Below, piece after piece: positions 51,575 to 61,854 of a stretch of 64,000 nt of DNA. The DNA comes from Pseudomonas sp. TH43. Lineage in GTDB: Bacteria > Pseudomonadota > Gammaproteobacteria > Pseudomonadales > Pseudomonadaceae. The stretch lies in NCBI RefSeq assembly GCF_016650635.1, contig NZ_JAEKFI010000004.1, positions 2,092,501 to 2,156,500 of the forward strand. The letters are read 5' to 3'. Both the position numbers and the translations under genes were made by a program. Below the pieces are notes generated by a model, which ran no database searches, was not told where the DNA came from, and was given only the letters and a program-made list of their open reading frames with translations. Numbering within the stretch: position 1 is the first letter of the stretch; the number at the start of each line of letters is the position of its first letter.

Positions 51575-53653
51575 ATGAACAGGATTTTTTCCACCCTCGG
51601 TTTTTCGCTATGGATAGCGCTGATGTCGCCGATGGTACTCGCGGCCAATCTGAAGGCGCTGGACGTGGCGGCGTTGCCGGGTGACCGCGTAGAACTGAAG
51701 CTGTCGTTCGACGGCCCGCCGCCACCGCCCAAAGGCTATACCACCGAATCGCCAGCGCGGATCGCCCTTGATTTGCCCGGTGTCGCCAGCCAACTGACCA
51801 GCAAGAATTTCGATCTGGGCAGCGGCAATGCGCGCACGGCTACGGTGGTCGAAGCCATTGAGCGGACGCGGCTGATCGTCAGTCTCACGCAGCTTGCCCC
51901 GTATAACACGCGAGTCGAGGGCAACAATCTGTTCGTGGTGGTCGGCCAGGGAGCGCCAGCGCCAGTATCGCGGCCGGCCGCCGTTGCACCGCGCGCGACA
52001 GCGGCAGCGGCGCCGGTCAAGGCGTTCGTGCCGAAAACCCGGGCCATTCGCGGTGTGGATTTTCAGCGCGGCACCGCGGGCGAAGGCAATGTGGTGATTG
52101 ATCTGACGGACCCGACCATCGCGCCGGACATCCAGGAGCATGACGGCAAGATCATCCTCAACTTCGCCCGCACGCAACTGCCGGAAAAGCTGCGGGTACG
52201 TCTCGACGTCAAGGATTTCGCCACCCCGGTGCAGTTCGTCAATGCCGGTGTGACCGGTGATCGCACGGTAATTACTGTCGAACCCAGCGGTACTTACGAG
52301 TATTCCACCTTCCAGACCGACAATAAGCTCACCGTCAGCATTCGCCCGATGACCGTCGACGACCTGCAAAAGCGTAATGCCGACCGCCAGGCCTATGTCG
52401 GCGAAAAGCTGTCGCTGAACTTTCAGGACATCGACGTGCGCTCGGTGCTGCAACTGATCGCCGATTTCACCAACCTCAATCTGGTCGCCAGCGATACGGT
52501 GCAGGGCGGCATCACTTTGCGTCTGCAAAACGTGCCGTGGGATCAGGCGCTGGACCTGGTGCTGAAAACCAAAGGGCTGGATAAACGCAAGATCGGCAAC
52601 GTGCTGCTGGTGGCGCCGGCCGACGAAATCGCCGCGCGCGAAAGACAGGAACTGGAATCGCAAAAGCAGATCGCCGAACTGGCGCCGCTGCGTCGTGAAT
52701 TGCTGCAAGTGAACTACGCCAAGGCCGCGGACATCGCCAAACTGTTCCAGTCGGTGACCAGCGCTGAAGCGAAAATCGACGAGCGCGGTTCGATCACCGT
52801 CGACGAACGCACTAACAACATCATTGCGTACCAGACCCAGGATCGCCTCGACGAACTGCGGCGGATCGTGGCGCAACTGGATATTCCGGTGCGCCAGGTG
52901 ATGATCGAGGCGCGCATCGTCGAGGCCAACGTTGATTACGACAAGAGCCTGGGCGTGCGCTGGGGCGGCTCGATCCAGAACAAGGGCAACTGGAACACCT
53001 CCGGGGTCAGTAACGGTTCATCGACCACCATCGGCACGCCGGGCAGCACCAGTACCAACTCGCCGTTCGTCGACATGGGCACCATCGGCAACACCTCGGG
53101 GATCGGCATTGCCTTCATCACCGATAACGTCCTGCTCGATCTGGAACTGACGGCGATGGAGAAAACCGGCAACGGTGAAATCGTCTCGCAGCCCAAAGTG
53201 GTCACCTCCGACAAGGAGACCGCGAAAATCCTCAAGGGCACCGAGATTCCTTATCAGGAGGCCAGCTCCAGCGGCGCGACGTCGGTGTCGTTCAAGGAGG
53301 CTTCGCTGTCGCTGGAAGTGACGCCGCAGATCACCCCCGACAACCGCATCATCATGGAGGTCAAGGTCACCAAGGACGAACCGGATTACCTGAACAAAGT
53401 GCAGGATGTACCGCCCATCAAGAAAAACGAAGTCAACGCCAAGGTGCTGGTGAATGACGGCGAAACCATCGTGATTGGCGGTGTTTTCTCAAATACTCAA
53501 AGCAAGGTTGTAGATAAGGTGCCATTTCTTGGCGATGTGCCGTATCTTGGCCGCCTTTTCCGGCGTGATGTGGTTTCGGAGAAAAAATCCGAGCTGCTGG
53601 TATTTCTCACACCACGTATCATGAATAACCAGGCGATTGCTGTGAGTCGTTGA
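51575..53653 (+). CDS. pilQ: Type IV pilus outer-membrane secretin PilQ
   Basis: 692-residue multimeric outer-membrane channel for the pilus. Signal peptide to about residue 24 (cleavage after MVLA). Two AMIN domains (about 30-250) that bind peptidoglycan, an N0 domain (LSLNFQDIDVRSVLQLIADFT), N1 domain, then the secretin core with VPPIKKNEVNAKVLVNDGET (quoted in part) and the LFRRDVVSEKKSELLVFLTP end. aroK follows 4 bp after its stop. Confidence 0.97.
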   Translation: MNRIFSTLGFSLWIALMSPMVLAANLKALDVAALPGDRVELKLSFDGPPPPPKGYTTESPARIALDLPGVASQLTSKNFDLGSGNARTATVVEAIERTRLIVSLTQLAPYNTRVEGNNLFVVVGQGAPAPVSRPAAVAPRATAAAAPVKAFVPKTRAIRGVDFQRGTAGEGNVVIDLTDPTIAPDIQEHDGKIILNFARTQLPEKLRVRLDVKDFATPVQFVNAGVTGDRTVITVEPSGTYEYSTFQTDNKLTVSIRPMTVDDLQKRNADRQAYVGEKLSLNFQDIDVRSVLQLIADFTNLNLVASDTVQGGITLRLQNVPWDQALDLVLKTKGLDKRKIGNVLLVAPADEIAARERQELESQKQIAELAPLRRELLQVNYAKAADIAKLFQSVTSAEAKIDERGSITVDERTNNIIAYQTQDRLDELRRIVAQLDIPVRQVMIEARIVEANVDYDKSLGVRWGGSIQNKGNWNTSGVSNGSSTTIGTPGSTSTNSPFVDMGTIGNTSGIGIAFITDNVLLDLELTAMEKTGNGEIVSQPKVVTSDKETAKILKGTEIPYQEASSSGATSVSFKEASLSLEVTPQITPDNRIIMEVKVTKDEPDYLNKVQDVPPIKKNEVNAKVLVNDGETIVIGGVFSNTQSKVVDKVPFLGDVPYLGRLFRRDVVSEKKSELLVFLTPRIMNNQAIAVSR

Positions 53654-53657
53654 TTCT

Positions 53658-54176
53658 GTGCGAAATTTGATTCTTGTAGGACCGATGGGCGCTGGAAAAA
53701 GCACCATCGGCCGGTTGCTGGCCAAAGAGCTGCGCCTGCCGTTCAAAGATTCCGACAAGGAAATTGAACTGCGCACGGGCGCCAATATCCCGTGGATCTT
53801 CGACAAGGAAGGCGAGCCCGGCTTTCGTGACCGTGAGCAGGCGATGATCGCCGAGCTGTGCGCGTTCGACGGCGTGGTGTTGGCGACCGGCGGTGGCGCC
53901 GTCATGCGCGATGCCAATCGCAAAGCCCTGCGTGAGGGTGGGCGCGTGGTGTATCTGCACGCCTCCGTCGAACAGCAGGTCGGCCGCACTGCGCGCGACC
54001 GCAATCGGCCTTTGCTGCGCACCGCCAATCCCGAGAAAACCCTGCGCGATCTGTTGGCAATCCGCGATCCGCTCTATCGGGAAATCGCTGATCTGGTGGT
54101 GGAAACCGACGAACGGCCGCCACGCATGGTGGTGCTCGACATTCTCGACCGCCTCGCGCAACTGCCGCCCCGTTAA
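53658..54176 (+). CDS. aroK: Shikimate kinase
   Basis: Phosphorylates shikimate at O3 with ATP, in aromatic amino-acid synthesis. 172 residues; P-loop GPMGAGKSTIGR at the N-terminus, shikimate-binding DSDKEIE and the GGGAVMR loop, and the lid Arg in ARDRNRPLL. Start GTG at 53658. Downstream of the pilMNOPQ genes, as in most gammaproteobacteria with type IV pili. Confidence 0.97.
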   Translation: MRNLILVGPMGAGKSTIGRLLAKELRLPFKDSDKEIELRTGANIPWIFDKEGEPGFRDREQAMIAELCAFDGVVLATGGGAVMRDANRKALREGGRVVYLHASVEQQVGRTARDRNRPLLRTANPEKTLRDLLAIRDPLYREIADLVVETDERPPRMVVLDILDRLAQLPPR

Positions 54177-54328
54177 AGCATCGCTCGAAATGCGCTATCC
54201 TCGGCGTCCTGTCACAGCCCGTCGAGGTTGTGGCGGATGGCGTGCGAGCGGCGTCATACCCGCTACAGGCCGCCGATAACCAATAATTCAGGGCAGGACG
54301 CCTGCTTCCATCTTCACTGTGGGGACAC

Positions 54329-55429
54329 ATGCAGACACTCAAGGTCGATCTAGGCGAGCGCAGCTACCCGATTCATATTGGCGAAGGTTTGTTGGATCAG
54401 CCCGAGTTGCTGGCTCCGCATATTCATGGGCGGCAGGTGGCAATCATCTCCAACGAGACCGTTGCGCCGCTCTATCTCGAACGTCTGACCCGCAGCCTGG
54501 CGCAGTTCTCGGTGATTTCTGTGGTATTGCCGGACGGCGAGGCCTTCAAGAACTGGGAAACCCTGCAACTGATCTTTGATGGTCTGCTGACCGCTCGTCA
54601 TGACCGTCGCACCACCGTCATCGCTCTTGGCGGCGGTGTCATCGGCGACATGGCCGGGTTCGCCGCGGCCTGCTATCAGCGTGGCGTCGACTTCATCCAG
54701 ATCCCTACGACATTGCTGTCCCAGGTCGATTCGTCGGTGGGTGGCAAGACCGGGATCAATCATCCGCTGGGCAAGAACATGGTCGGCGCGTTCTATCAGC
54801 CGAACGTCGTACTGATTGATACCGCCTCCCTGAATACCCTGCCAGAGCGCGAACTCTCGGCCGGTCTGGCGGAAGTCATCAAGTACGGGCTGATCTGCGA
54901 CGAGCCGTTCCTGAGCTGGCTCGAAGAAAACGTCGACGCACTGCGCGCCCTGGATCAAAAAGCCCTGACATTTGCCATTGAGCGTTCCTGCGCGGCCAAG
55001 GCTGCGGTGGTCGGCGCCGATGAGAAGGAAACCGGCGTACGCGCCACGCTCAACCTCGGCCACACTTTCGGCCACGCCATCGAGACCCACATGGGCTATG
55101 GTGTCTGGTTGCATGGTGAAGCGGTCGCGGCTGGCACCGTGATGGCCCTGGAAATGTCCGCGCGTCTGGGCTGGATCAGTGAGCAGGAGCGTGATCGCGG
55201 CATCCGTCTGTTTCAGCGCGCCGGTCTGCCGGTGGTGCCGCCGACAGAAATGACCGAAGCCGATTTTCTCGAACACATGGCAATCGACAAAAAAGTGATC
55301 GACGGTCGTCTACGCCTGGTGCTGCTGCGCCGGATGGGCGAAGCGGTGGTGACCGCCGATTATCCGAAAGAGGTTCTACAGGCCACGCTGGGAGCGGATT
55401 ACCGCGCCCTGGCTCAGCTTAAAGGTTAA
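54329..55429 (+). CDS. aroB: 3-dehydroquinate synthase
   Basis: Second enzyme of the shikimate pathway, converting DAHP to dehydroquinate with NAD and zinc. 366 residues. NAD site ALGGGVIGDMAGFAAA, active-site VDSSVGGKTGINHPLGKNM, zinc ligands Glu in LAEVIKYG, His in NLGHTFGHAIE and His in WLHGEAVAAG. A 152-bp gap after aroK is otherwise featureless to me. Confidence 0.97.
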   Translation: MQTLKVDLGERSYPIHIGEGLLDQPELLAPHIHGRQVAIISNETVAPLYLERLTRSLAQFSVISVVLPDGEAFKNWETLQLIFDGLLTARHDRRTTVIALGGGVIGDMAGFAAACYQRGVDFIQIPTTLLSQVDSSVGGKTGINHPLGKNMVGAFYQPNVVLIDTASLNTLPERELSAGLAEVIKYGLICDEPFLSWLEENVDALRALDQKALTFAIERSCAAKAAVVGADEKETGVRATLNLGHTFGHAIETHMGYGVWLHGEAVAAGTVMALEMSARLGWISEQERDRGIRLFQRAGLPVVPPTEMTEADFLEHMAIDKKVIDGRLRLVLLRRMGEAVVTADYPKEVLQATLGADYRALAQLKG

Positions 55430-55439
55430 TAAGATTCCG

Positions 55440-57026
55440 ATGACTAGTTTGCATGCCGACGAGGCGTTCCTCGGCCATTTCCAGTTAAGTCACGACCCCT
55501 TCGCGCCGCGGGTGCCGGGCTTCAAATTCTTCCCGGCCCAGCGCAAACCGGTGCTGGGTCAGTTGCATCACCTGGCGCGTTACAGCCAGTTGTTGCTGGT
55601 GGTCACTGGCCCGCAAGGCAGCGGCAAGACGTTGCTGCGCCAGGCGCTGGTTGCCAGTACTAACAAACAGTCGGTGCAGAGCGTGGTTGTTTCCGCGCGT
55701 GGCGCTGGCGATGCGGCTGGCGTGTTGCGTCAGGTGGCTCAAGCACTGAACGTGGCGCAGGCCGAGGTTGGCGCGATTCTGAATCAGGTCGTGCAACTGG
55801 CGCTGACCGGTCAGGAAGTCTATCTGCTGGTGGACGACGCCGAGCAACTCGACGAGTCTGCTCTCGAAGCGCTGATGGCGCTGGGTGCCGGCGCGCCGGA
55901 AGGTCGCCCGCATGTCTTCCTGTTCGGTGAGTCGTCGCTGATCGCTCAGCTTGAGGCTTTGCACCTCGAGGAAGAGCGTTTCCACGTCATCGAACTGCAG
56001 CCGTACACCGAGGAAGAGACTCGCGAGTATCTCGACCAGCGGCTGGAAGGTGCGGGCCGCGGTGTCGAACTTTTCACCGCGGATCAGATCTCTGATATTC
56101 ACGAAAGTGCCGAGGGTTGGCCGGGCAATATCAACCAGGTCGCTCGCGATGCTCTTATCGAAGTCATGATTGCCAGCCGCTCTGCGGTCAAGCGTCCAAG
56201 TATGGGGTTCAACATGCCGAAGAAACACGTATTGGCGATTTCCGCCGTCGTGGTGGTCGCGGTCGCCGCCGCCTGGCTGATGCCGGGTCGCAACAAGACG
56301 CCAACCACTGGCGCACCAGCCAATGAACAGGCGCAGTTGCCATTGGGCCAGGGTGCCAACGGGGGCGCGCCGAACGTCGAGTTCGCCGGTAATACACAGC
56401 CGATGCCGTTGCCGCTGGTCGGCAACTCGCAGCCGGTCATGCGTGGCCCGCTGGCCGAAGCTGCTGGCGGTATCACTGAAGGCGACGACGGTGTGCCGCT
56501 GGAAGGCTCCAGCGCGACTCCGCCAACCGTGACCACTTCCGCACCGCCTGCGGGTGTTCCGGCCGGTCCTGCGCCGACGCCGGTTCCGACACCAGCCGCC
56601 AAGCCGACACCGGCACCGACACAAATCGCTACCGCCAAACCTGCGCCGGCTCCAGCGGCCAAACCGGCGCCAACGCCTGCCAAGCCTGCTGTAGCGGCCA
56701 AACCGGCCGAGAAGCCGGTTACCCTTGCCAAAGCGGCCGGTGGCAGCTGGTACGCCGGTCAGCCGACCAGCAATTACGTGGTGCAGATCCTCGGCACCAG
56801 CTCTGAAGCGGCCGCGCAAAGCTTCGTCAAGGAACAGGGCGGTGAGTACCGTTATTTCAAGAAAGTCCTCAACGGCAAGCCTCTTTACGTGATCACCTAC
56901 GGCAATTTTGCCAATCGTGACGCGGCTGTTTCTGCCATCAAGGCCTTGCCAGCGAAGGTTCAGGCTGGTAAACCTTGGCCTCGCACTGTCGCCAGCGTCC
57001 AACAGGAACTGGCAACAACTCGCTGA
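55440..57026 (+). CDS. DamX-like protein: AAA ATPase domain, membrane span and SPOR domain
   Basis: 528-residue inner-membrane protein. Cytoplasmic N-terminal AAA/ExeA-type domain (about 15-265) with P-loop GPQGSGKTLLR and Walker B VYLLVDDAEQLD. One span at about 260-280 (VLAISAVVVVAVAAAWLM), a long Pro/Ala/Thr-rich periplasmic linker (about 290-430), and a C-terminal SPOR domain (about 440-520) that targets division septa. In E. coli DamX sits at the same aroKB locus. The exact role of the ATPase part is unknown; Walker residues look intact. Confidence 0.9.
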   Translation: MTSLHADEAFLGHFQLSHDPFAPRVPGFKFFPAQRKPVLGQLHHLARYSQLLLVVTGPQGSGKTLLRQALVASTNKQSVQSVVVSARGAGDAAGVLRQVAQALNVAQAEVGAILNQVVQLALTGQEVYLLVDDAEQLDESALEALMALGAGAPEGRPHVFLFGESSLIAQLEALHLEEERFHVIELQPYTEEETREYLDQRLEGAGRGVELFTADQISDIHESAEGWPGNINQVARDALIEVMIASRSAVKRPSMGFNMPKKHVLAISAVVVVAVAAAWLMPGRNKTPTTGAPANEQAQLPLGQGANGGAPNVEFAGNTQPMPLPLVGNSQPVMRGPLAEAAGGITEGDDGVPLEGSSATPPTVTTSAPPAGVPAGPAPTPVPTPAAKPTPAPTQIATAKPAPAPAAKPAPTPAKPAVAAKPAEKPVTLAKAAGGSWYAGQPTSNYVVQILGTSSEAAAQSFVKEQGGEYRYFKKVLNGKPLYVITYGNFANRDAAVSAIKALPAKVQAGKPWPRTVASVQQELATTR

Positions 57027-57197
57027 AGATTCGGCGACCTTACCCAGGCCGCCTCTCCAAGCACCTCAAAATTCTACGAGTGCGCGCCGTCTCTACAGAC
57101 CGCGTGCCTTGTGGTGTCTGCGTCATAGTAGTCTTTGAGTCGTTGCAGTCAGAATTAAAAAAGTTTTGACTAGCACAGCAGATCGCTTTAAACCTTT

Positions 57198-57242
57198 CAC
57201 AAATGCGACATAGATTTGCGACATTTCGTCGTCAAATTTGTG
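57198..57242. promoter_or_regulatory. Inverted repeat over the gltB -35 region, possible operator
   Basis: CACAAAT at 57198 and ATTTGTG ending 57242 are inverted copies. A nested near-direct repeat (AAATGCGACAT, ATTTGCGACAT) lies between them. It overlaps the -35 box of the predicted gltB promoter. Confidence 0.45.
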
Positions 57243-57266
57243 AGCGTCTGTGTCGCTGTGTACAAT
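57238..57266 (+). promoter_or_regulatory. Sigma70 promoter of gltBD
   Basis: TTGTGA, a 17-bp spacer and TACAAT: near-consensus hexamers at ideal spacing, about 110 bp before the gltB ATG. This 349-bp gap (57027-57375) otherwise holds the operator-like repeat and the leader hairpin. Confidence 0.7.
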
Positions 57267-57339
57267 GACCACCCTTTTGCCCCCGCTAAGCCGGCGTACG
57301 TTCGGCGCGGAATGCAAGTGGTTGAATTGAAAAGAAATT

Positions 57340-57356
57340 TGCCTCGAAAAGAGGCA
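57340..57356 (+). promoter_or_regulatory. Leader hairpin next to the gltB ribosome site
   Basis: TGCCTC-GAAAA-GAGGCA, a 6-bp perfect stem immediately upstream of GGTGAG, the presumed ribosome site. Confidence 0.5.
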
Positions 57357-57375
57357 GCCTGGTGAGAAAGTGTCT

Positions 57376-60300
57376 ATGAAAGCAGGTCTGTACCAACCAG
57401 ATGAATTCAAGGATAACTGCGGTTTCGGCCTGATAGCCCATATGCAGGGCGAACCCAGTCATACCCTATTGCAAACGGCCATTGAGGCCCTGACCTGCAT
57501 GACCCACCGCGGTGGGATTAATGCCGACGGCAAGACCGGTGACGGTTGCGGTCTGCTGATTCAAAAGCCTGATACCTTCCTGCGTGCGATTGCCCAGGAA
57601 ACCTTCAGCGTCGAGCTGCCCAAGCAATATGCCGTGGGCATGGTCTTCTTCAATCAGGATCCGGCCAAGGCCGAAGCCGCTCGCGAGAACATGAACCGCG
57701 AGATCCTTGCTGAAGGCCTGCAACTGATCGGCTGGCGCAAAGTGCCAATCGACACCAGCGTCCTCGGCCGCCTGGCCCTTGAGCGTCTGCCGCAGATAGA
57801 GCAGGTGTACATCGGCGGTGAAGGCCTGAGCGACCAGGACATGGCCGTGAAGCTGTTCAGTGCGCGTCGTCGATCGTCGGTGGCCAATGCCGTCGATTCT
57901 GACCACTACATCTGCAGCTTTTCGCACAAGACCATCATCTATAAAGGCCTGATGATGCCGGCCGATCTGGCCGCGTTCTATCCAGACCTCAGCGACGAGC
58001 GCCTGCAAACCGCGATCTGCGTGTTCCACCAGCGCTTCTCCACCAACACTCTGCCGAAATGGCCGCTGGCGCAGCCATTCCGCTTCCTCGCCCACAACGG
58101 CGAGATCAACACCATTACCGGTAACCGCAACTGGGCGCAGGCCCGTCGGACCAAGTTCAGCAACGATCTGATGGATCTGGAAGAACTCGGCCCGCTGGTC
58201 AACCGGGTCGGTTCCGACTCCTCGAGCATGGACAACATGCTTGAACTGATGGTCACCGGTGGCATCGACCTGTTCCGTGGCGTGCGGATGATCATTCCGC
58301 CAGCGTGGCAGAACGTTGAAACCATGGACCCGGATCTGCGTGCGTTCTACGAGTACAACTCGATGCACATGGAACCGTGGGACGGCCCGGCCGGTGTGGT
58401 CATGACCGACGGTCGCTACGCGGTGTGCCTGCTTGACCGTAACGGTCTGCGCCCGGCGCGCTGGGTCACCACCACCAACGGTTTCATCACCGTTGCTTCG
58501 GAAATCGGCGTCTGGAACTACCAGCCGGAAGACGTGATCGCCAAGGGCCGTGTCGGTCCGGGGCAGATCCTCGCCGTGGATACCGAAACCGGGCAGATCC
58601 TCGACACCGATGCGATCGACAACCGTCTGAAATCCCGTCATCCGTACAAGCAATGGCTGCGCAAGAATGCCCTGCGCATTCAGGCGACCATGGAAGACAA
58701 CGATCACGGTTCGGCTTTCTACGACGTCGATCAGCTCAAGCAATACATGAAGATGTATCAGGTCACGTTCGAAGAGCGCGATCAGGTCCTGCGTCCGCTC
58801 GGCGAGCAAGGCTATGAAGCCGTTGGCTCGATGGGTGACGACACGCCGATGGCCGTGCTGTCCCAGCGCGTGCGCACGCCGTACGACTATTTCCGCCAGC
58901 AGTTCGCGCAGGTCACCAACCCGCCGATCGACCCGCTGCGTGAAGCGATCGTGATGTCGCTGGAAATCTGCCTCGGCGCCGAGCGCAACATCTTCCAGGA
59001 GTCGCCGGAACACGCTTCGCGCGTGATCCTCAGCTCGCCGGTCATTTCCCCGGCCAAGTGGCGCTCGCTGATGAACCTCGACCGCCCGGGTTTCGAGCGG
59101 CAGATCATCGACCTCAACTACGACGAAGGCGTCGGCCTCGAAGCGGCGATCCGCAACGTCGCCGATCAGGCTGAAGAAGCCGTGCGCGCCGGTCGCACCC
59201 AGATCGTTCTGAGCGACCGCCATATCGCTCCGGGCAAGCTGCCGATCCACGCTTCCCTGGCGACCGGTGCCGTGCACCACCGTCTGACCGAAAAAGGCCT
59301 GCGCTGCGATTCCAACATCCTCGTTGAAACCGCGACCGCCCGTGATCCGCATCACTTCGCGGTGCTGATCGGTTTCGGCGCCTCGGCGGTGTATCCGTTC
59401 CTGGCCTACGAAGTGCTGGGTGACCTGATCCGTACCGGTGAAGTACTGGGCGACCTCTACGAGGTGTTCAAGAACTACCGTAAGGGCATCACCAAAGGCC
59501 TGTTGAAGATCCTCTCGAAGATGGGTATCTCGACCATCGCTTCGTACCGCGGAGCACAATTGTTCGAAGCGATCGGCCTGTCCGAAGAAGTCTGCGAGCT
59601 GAGCTTCCGTGGCGTGCCGAGCCGCATCAAGGGTGCGCGTTTCGTCGACATCGAAGCCGAGCAGAAAGCGTTGGCTGCCGAAGCCTGGAGTCCGCGCAAG
59701 CCGATCCAGCAGGGCGGTCTGCTGAAGTTCGTTCACGGTGGCGAATATCACGCCTACAACCCGGACGTGGTCAACACCCTCCAAGCCGCTGTGCAGCAGG
59801 GCGACTACGCCAAGTTCAAGGAATACACCTCGCTGGTGGACAACCGTCCGGTGTCGATGATTCGTGACCTGTTCAAGGTCAAGACCCTCGACACGCCGCT
59901 GGACATCAGTGAAATCGAGCCGCTGGAATCGGTGCTCAAGCGCTTCGACTCCGCCGGTATCTCGCTGGGCGCCTTGTCGCCGGAAGCTCACGAAGCCCTG
60001 GCCGAAGCCATGAACCGCCTCGGTGCGCGTTCCAACTCCGGCGAAGGTGGTGAAGACCCGGCGCGTTACGGCACCATCAAGAGCTCGAAGATCAAGCAGG
60101 TCGCGACTGGCCGTTTCGGTGTGACCCCGGAATACCTGGTCAACGCCGAAGTGCTGCAGATCAAGGTCGCGCAAGGCGCCAAGCCGGGCGAGGGCGGGCA
60201 ACTGCCGGGCGGTAAGGTCAACGGGCTGATCGCCAAGCTGCGTTATGCAGTGCCCGGTGTCACCCTGATTTCGCCGCCGCCGCACCACGACATCTACTCG

Positions 60301-61821
60301 ATCGAAGACTTGTCGCAGCTGATTTTCGACCTGAAACAGGTCAACCCGAAGGCACTGGTTTCGGTCAAGTTGGTAGCTGAAGCGGGCGTCGGCACCATCG
60401 CTGCCGGTGTGGCCAAGGCCTATGCGGACTTGATCACCATCTCCGGCTACGACGGTGGTACCGGTGCATCGCCACTGACCTCGATCAAATACGCTGGCGC
60501 ACCGTGGGAACTCGGCCTCGCCGAAACTCACCAGACCCTGCGCGGCAACGACCTGCGCGGTAAAGTCCGGGTGCAAACCGACGGTGGCCTGAAAACCGGC
60601 CTCGACGTGATCAAGGCTGCGATTCTCGGCGCTGAAAGCTTCGGCTTCGGCACCGCGCCAATGATCGCGCTGGGCTGCAAATACCTGCGTATCTGCCACC
60701 TGAACAACTGCGCCACTGGCGTTGCGACTCAGAACGAGAAGCTGCGCAAGGATCACTACATCGGCACCGTCGACATGGTGGTGAATTTCTTCACCTACGT
60801 CGCCGAAGAAACCCGTGAGTGGCTGGCCAAGCTGGGCGTGCGTTCCCTCGAAGAGCTGATCGGTCGCACCGATCTGCTGGAAATCCTCGAAGGCCAGACC
60901 GCCAAGCAAAACCACCTCGATCTGACGCCGTTGCTGGGCAGCGATCACATCCCGGCGGACAAGCCCCAGTTCTGCGGTGTTGAGCGCAACCCGCCATTCG
61001 ACCAAGGCCTGCTGGCCGAGAAAATGGTCGAGATGGCGACCTCGGCGATCAACGACATGAGCGGTGCCGAGTTCGACCTGGACATCTGCAACTGCGACCG
61101 TTCGATCGGCGCGCGGATCTCCGGCGAAATCGCGCGCAAGCACGGCAACCAGGGCATGGCCAAGGCGCCGATCACCTTCCGCTTCAAAGGCACTGCGGGT
61201 CAGAGCTTCGGCGTGTGGAACGCCGGTGGCCTGAACATGTACCTGGAAGGCGACGCCAACGACTACGTCGGCAAAGGCATGACCGGTGGCAAGCTGACCA
61301 TCGTGCCGCCGAAGGGCAGCGTTTATAAGACTCAGGAAAGCGCCATCATCGGCAACACCTGCCTGTACGGCGCCACTGGCGGCAAGCTGTTCGCCGCCGG
61401 CACCGCAGGCGAGCGTTTCGCCGTGCGTAACTCCGGTGCCCACACGGTTGTGGAAGGCACTGGCGATCACTGCTGTGAGTACATGACTGGTGGTTTCGTC
61501 GCCGTTTTGGGCAAGACCGGTTACAACTTCGGCTCTGGCATGACCGGTGGTTTCGCCTACGTGCTCGATCAGGACAACACCTTCGTTGACCGGGTCAACC
61601 ACGAACTGGTGGAAATCCAGCGGATCAGCGGCGAAGCGATGGAAGCCTATCGCAGCCACCTGCAAAACGTGCTGAACGAGTACGTCGCGGAAACCGACAG
61701 CGAGTGGGGTCGTGAACTCGCCGAAAACCTCGATGACTACCTGCGCCGTTTCTGGCTGGTCAAGCCTAAGGCTGCCAACCTGAAGTCGTTGCTTTCCAGC
61801 ACTCGTGCCAACCCGCAGTGA
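57376..61821 (+). CDS. gltB: Glutamate synthase (NADPH) large subunit
   Basis: 1481-residue enzyme producing glutamate from glutamine and 2-oxoglutarate. N-terminal class II glutaminase (nucleophile Cys in FKDNCGFGLIAH, revealed by removal of a short propeptide; HRGGINADGKTGDG), central domain, FMN synthase domain (SNSGEGGEDPARYG, GYDGGTGASPL), the 3Fe-4S cysteines in CKYLRICHLNNCATG, and C-terminal GXGXG helix. ATG at 57376 gives the MKAGLYQPDEF start; GTG two codons earlier is possible. gltD follows by 33 bp. Confidence 0.98.
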   Translation: MKAGLYQPDEFKDNCGFGLIAHMQGEPSHTLLQTAIEALTCMTHRGGINADGKTGDGCGLLIQKPDTFLRAIAQETFSVELPKQYAVGMVFFNQDPAKAEAARENMNREILAEGLQLIGWRKVPIDTSVLGRLALERLPQIEQVYIGGEGLSDQDMAVKLFSARRRSSVANAVDSDHYICSFSHKTIIYKGLMMPADLAAFYPDLSDERLQTAICVFHQRFSTNTLPKWPLAQPFRFLAHNGEINTITGNRNWAQARRTKFSNDLMDLEELGPLVNRVGSDSSSMDNMLELMVTGGIDLFRGVRMIIPPAWQNVETMDPDLRAFYEYNSMHMEPWDGPAGVVMTDGRYAVCLLDRNGLRPARWVTTTNGFITVASEIGVWNYQPEDVIAKGRVGPGQILAVDTETGQILDTDAIDNRLKSRHPYKQWLRKNALRIQATMEDNDHGSAFYDVDQLKQYMKMYQVTFEERDQVLRPLGEQGYEAVGSMGDDTPMAVLSQRVRTPYDYFRQQFAQVTNPPIDPLREAIVMSLEICLGAERNIFQESPEHASRVILSSPVISPAKWRSLMNLDRPGFERQIIDLNYDEGVGLEAAIRNVADQAEEAVRAGRTQIVLSDRHIAPGKLPIHASLATGAVHHRLTEKGLRCDSNILVETATARDPHHFAVLIGFGASAVYPFLAYEVLGDLIRTGEVLGDLYEVFKNYRKGITKGLLKILSKMGISTIASYRGAQLFEAIGLSEEVCELSFRGVPSRIKGARFVDIEAEQKALAAEAWSPRKPIQQGGLLKFVHGGEYHAYNPDVVNTLQAAVQQGDYAKFKEYTSLVDNRPVSMIRDLFKVKTLDTPLDISEIEPLESVLKRFDSAGISLGALSPEAHEALAEAMNRLGARSNSGEGGEDPARYGTIKSSKIKQVATGRFGVTPEYLVNAEVLQIKVAQGAKPGEGGQLPGGKVNGLIAKLRYAVPGVTLISPPPHHDIYSIEDLSQLIFDLKQVNPKALVSVKLVAEAGVGTIAAGVAKAYADLITISGYDGGTGASPLTSIKYAGAPWELGLAETHQTLRGNDLRGKVRVQTDGGLKTGLDVIKAAILGAESFGFGTAPMIALGCKYLRICHLNNCATGVATQNEKLRKDHYIGTVDMVVNFFTYVAEETREWLAKLGVRSLEELIGRTDLLEILEGQTAKQNHLDLTPLLGSDHIPADKPQFCGVERNPPFDQGLLAEKMVEMATSAINDMSGAEFDLDICNCDRSIGARISGEIARKHGNQGMAKAPITFRFKGTAGQSFGVWNAGGLNMYLEGDANDYVGKGMTGGKLTIVPPKGSVYKTQESAIIGNTCLYGATGGKLFAAGTAGERFAVRNSGAHTVVEGTGDHCCEYMTGGFVAVLGKTGYNFGSGMTGGFAYVLDQDNTFVDRVNHELVEIQRISGEAMEAYRSHLQNVLNEYVAETDSEWGRELAENLDDYLRRFWLVKPKAANLKSLLSSTRANPQ

Positions 61822-61854
61822 TATGCGCCTGAAGAGTTTGATGAGGTTTTAACA

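Noticed and set aside
57466..61665. A very long minus-strand open frame (about 1400 codons) opposite gltB
   Set aside because: It mirrors the gltB codon pattern, has no recognisable domains and its His/Gln/Arg-rich composition is typical of antisense frames in GC-rich genes.
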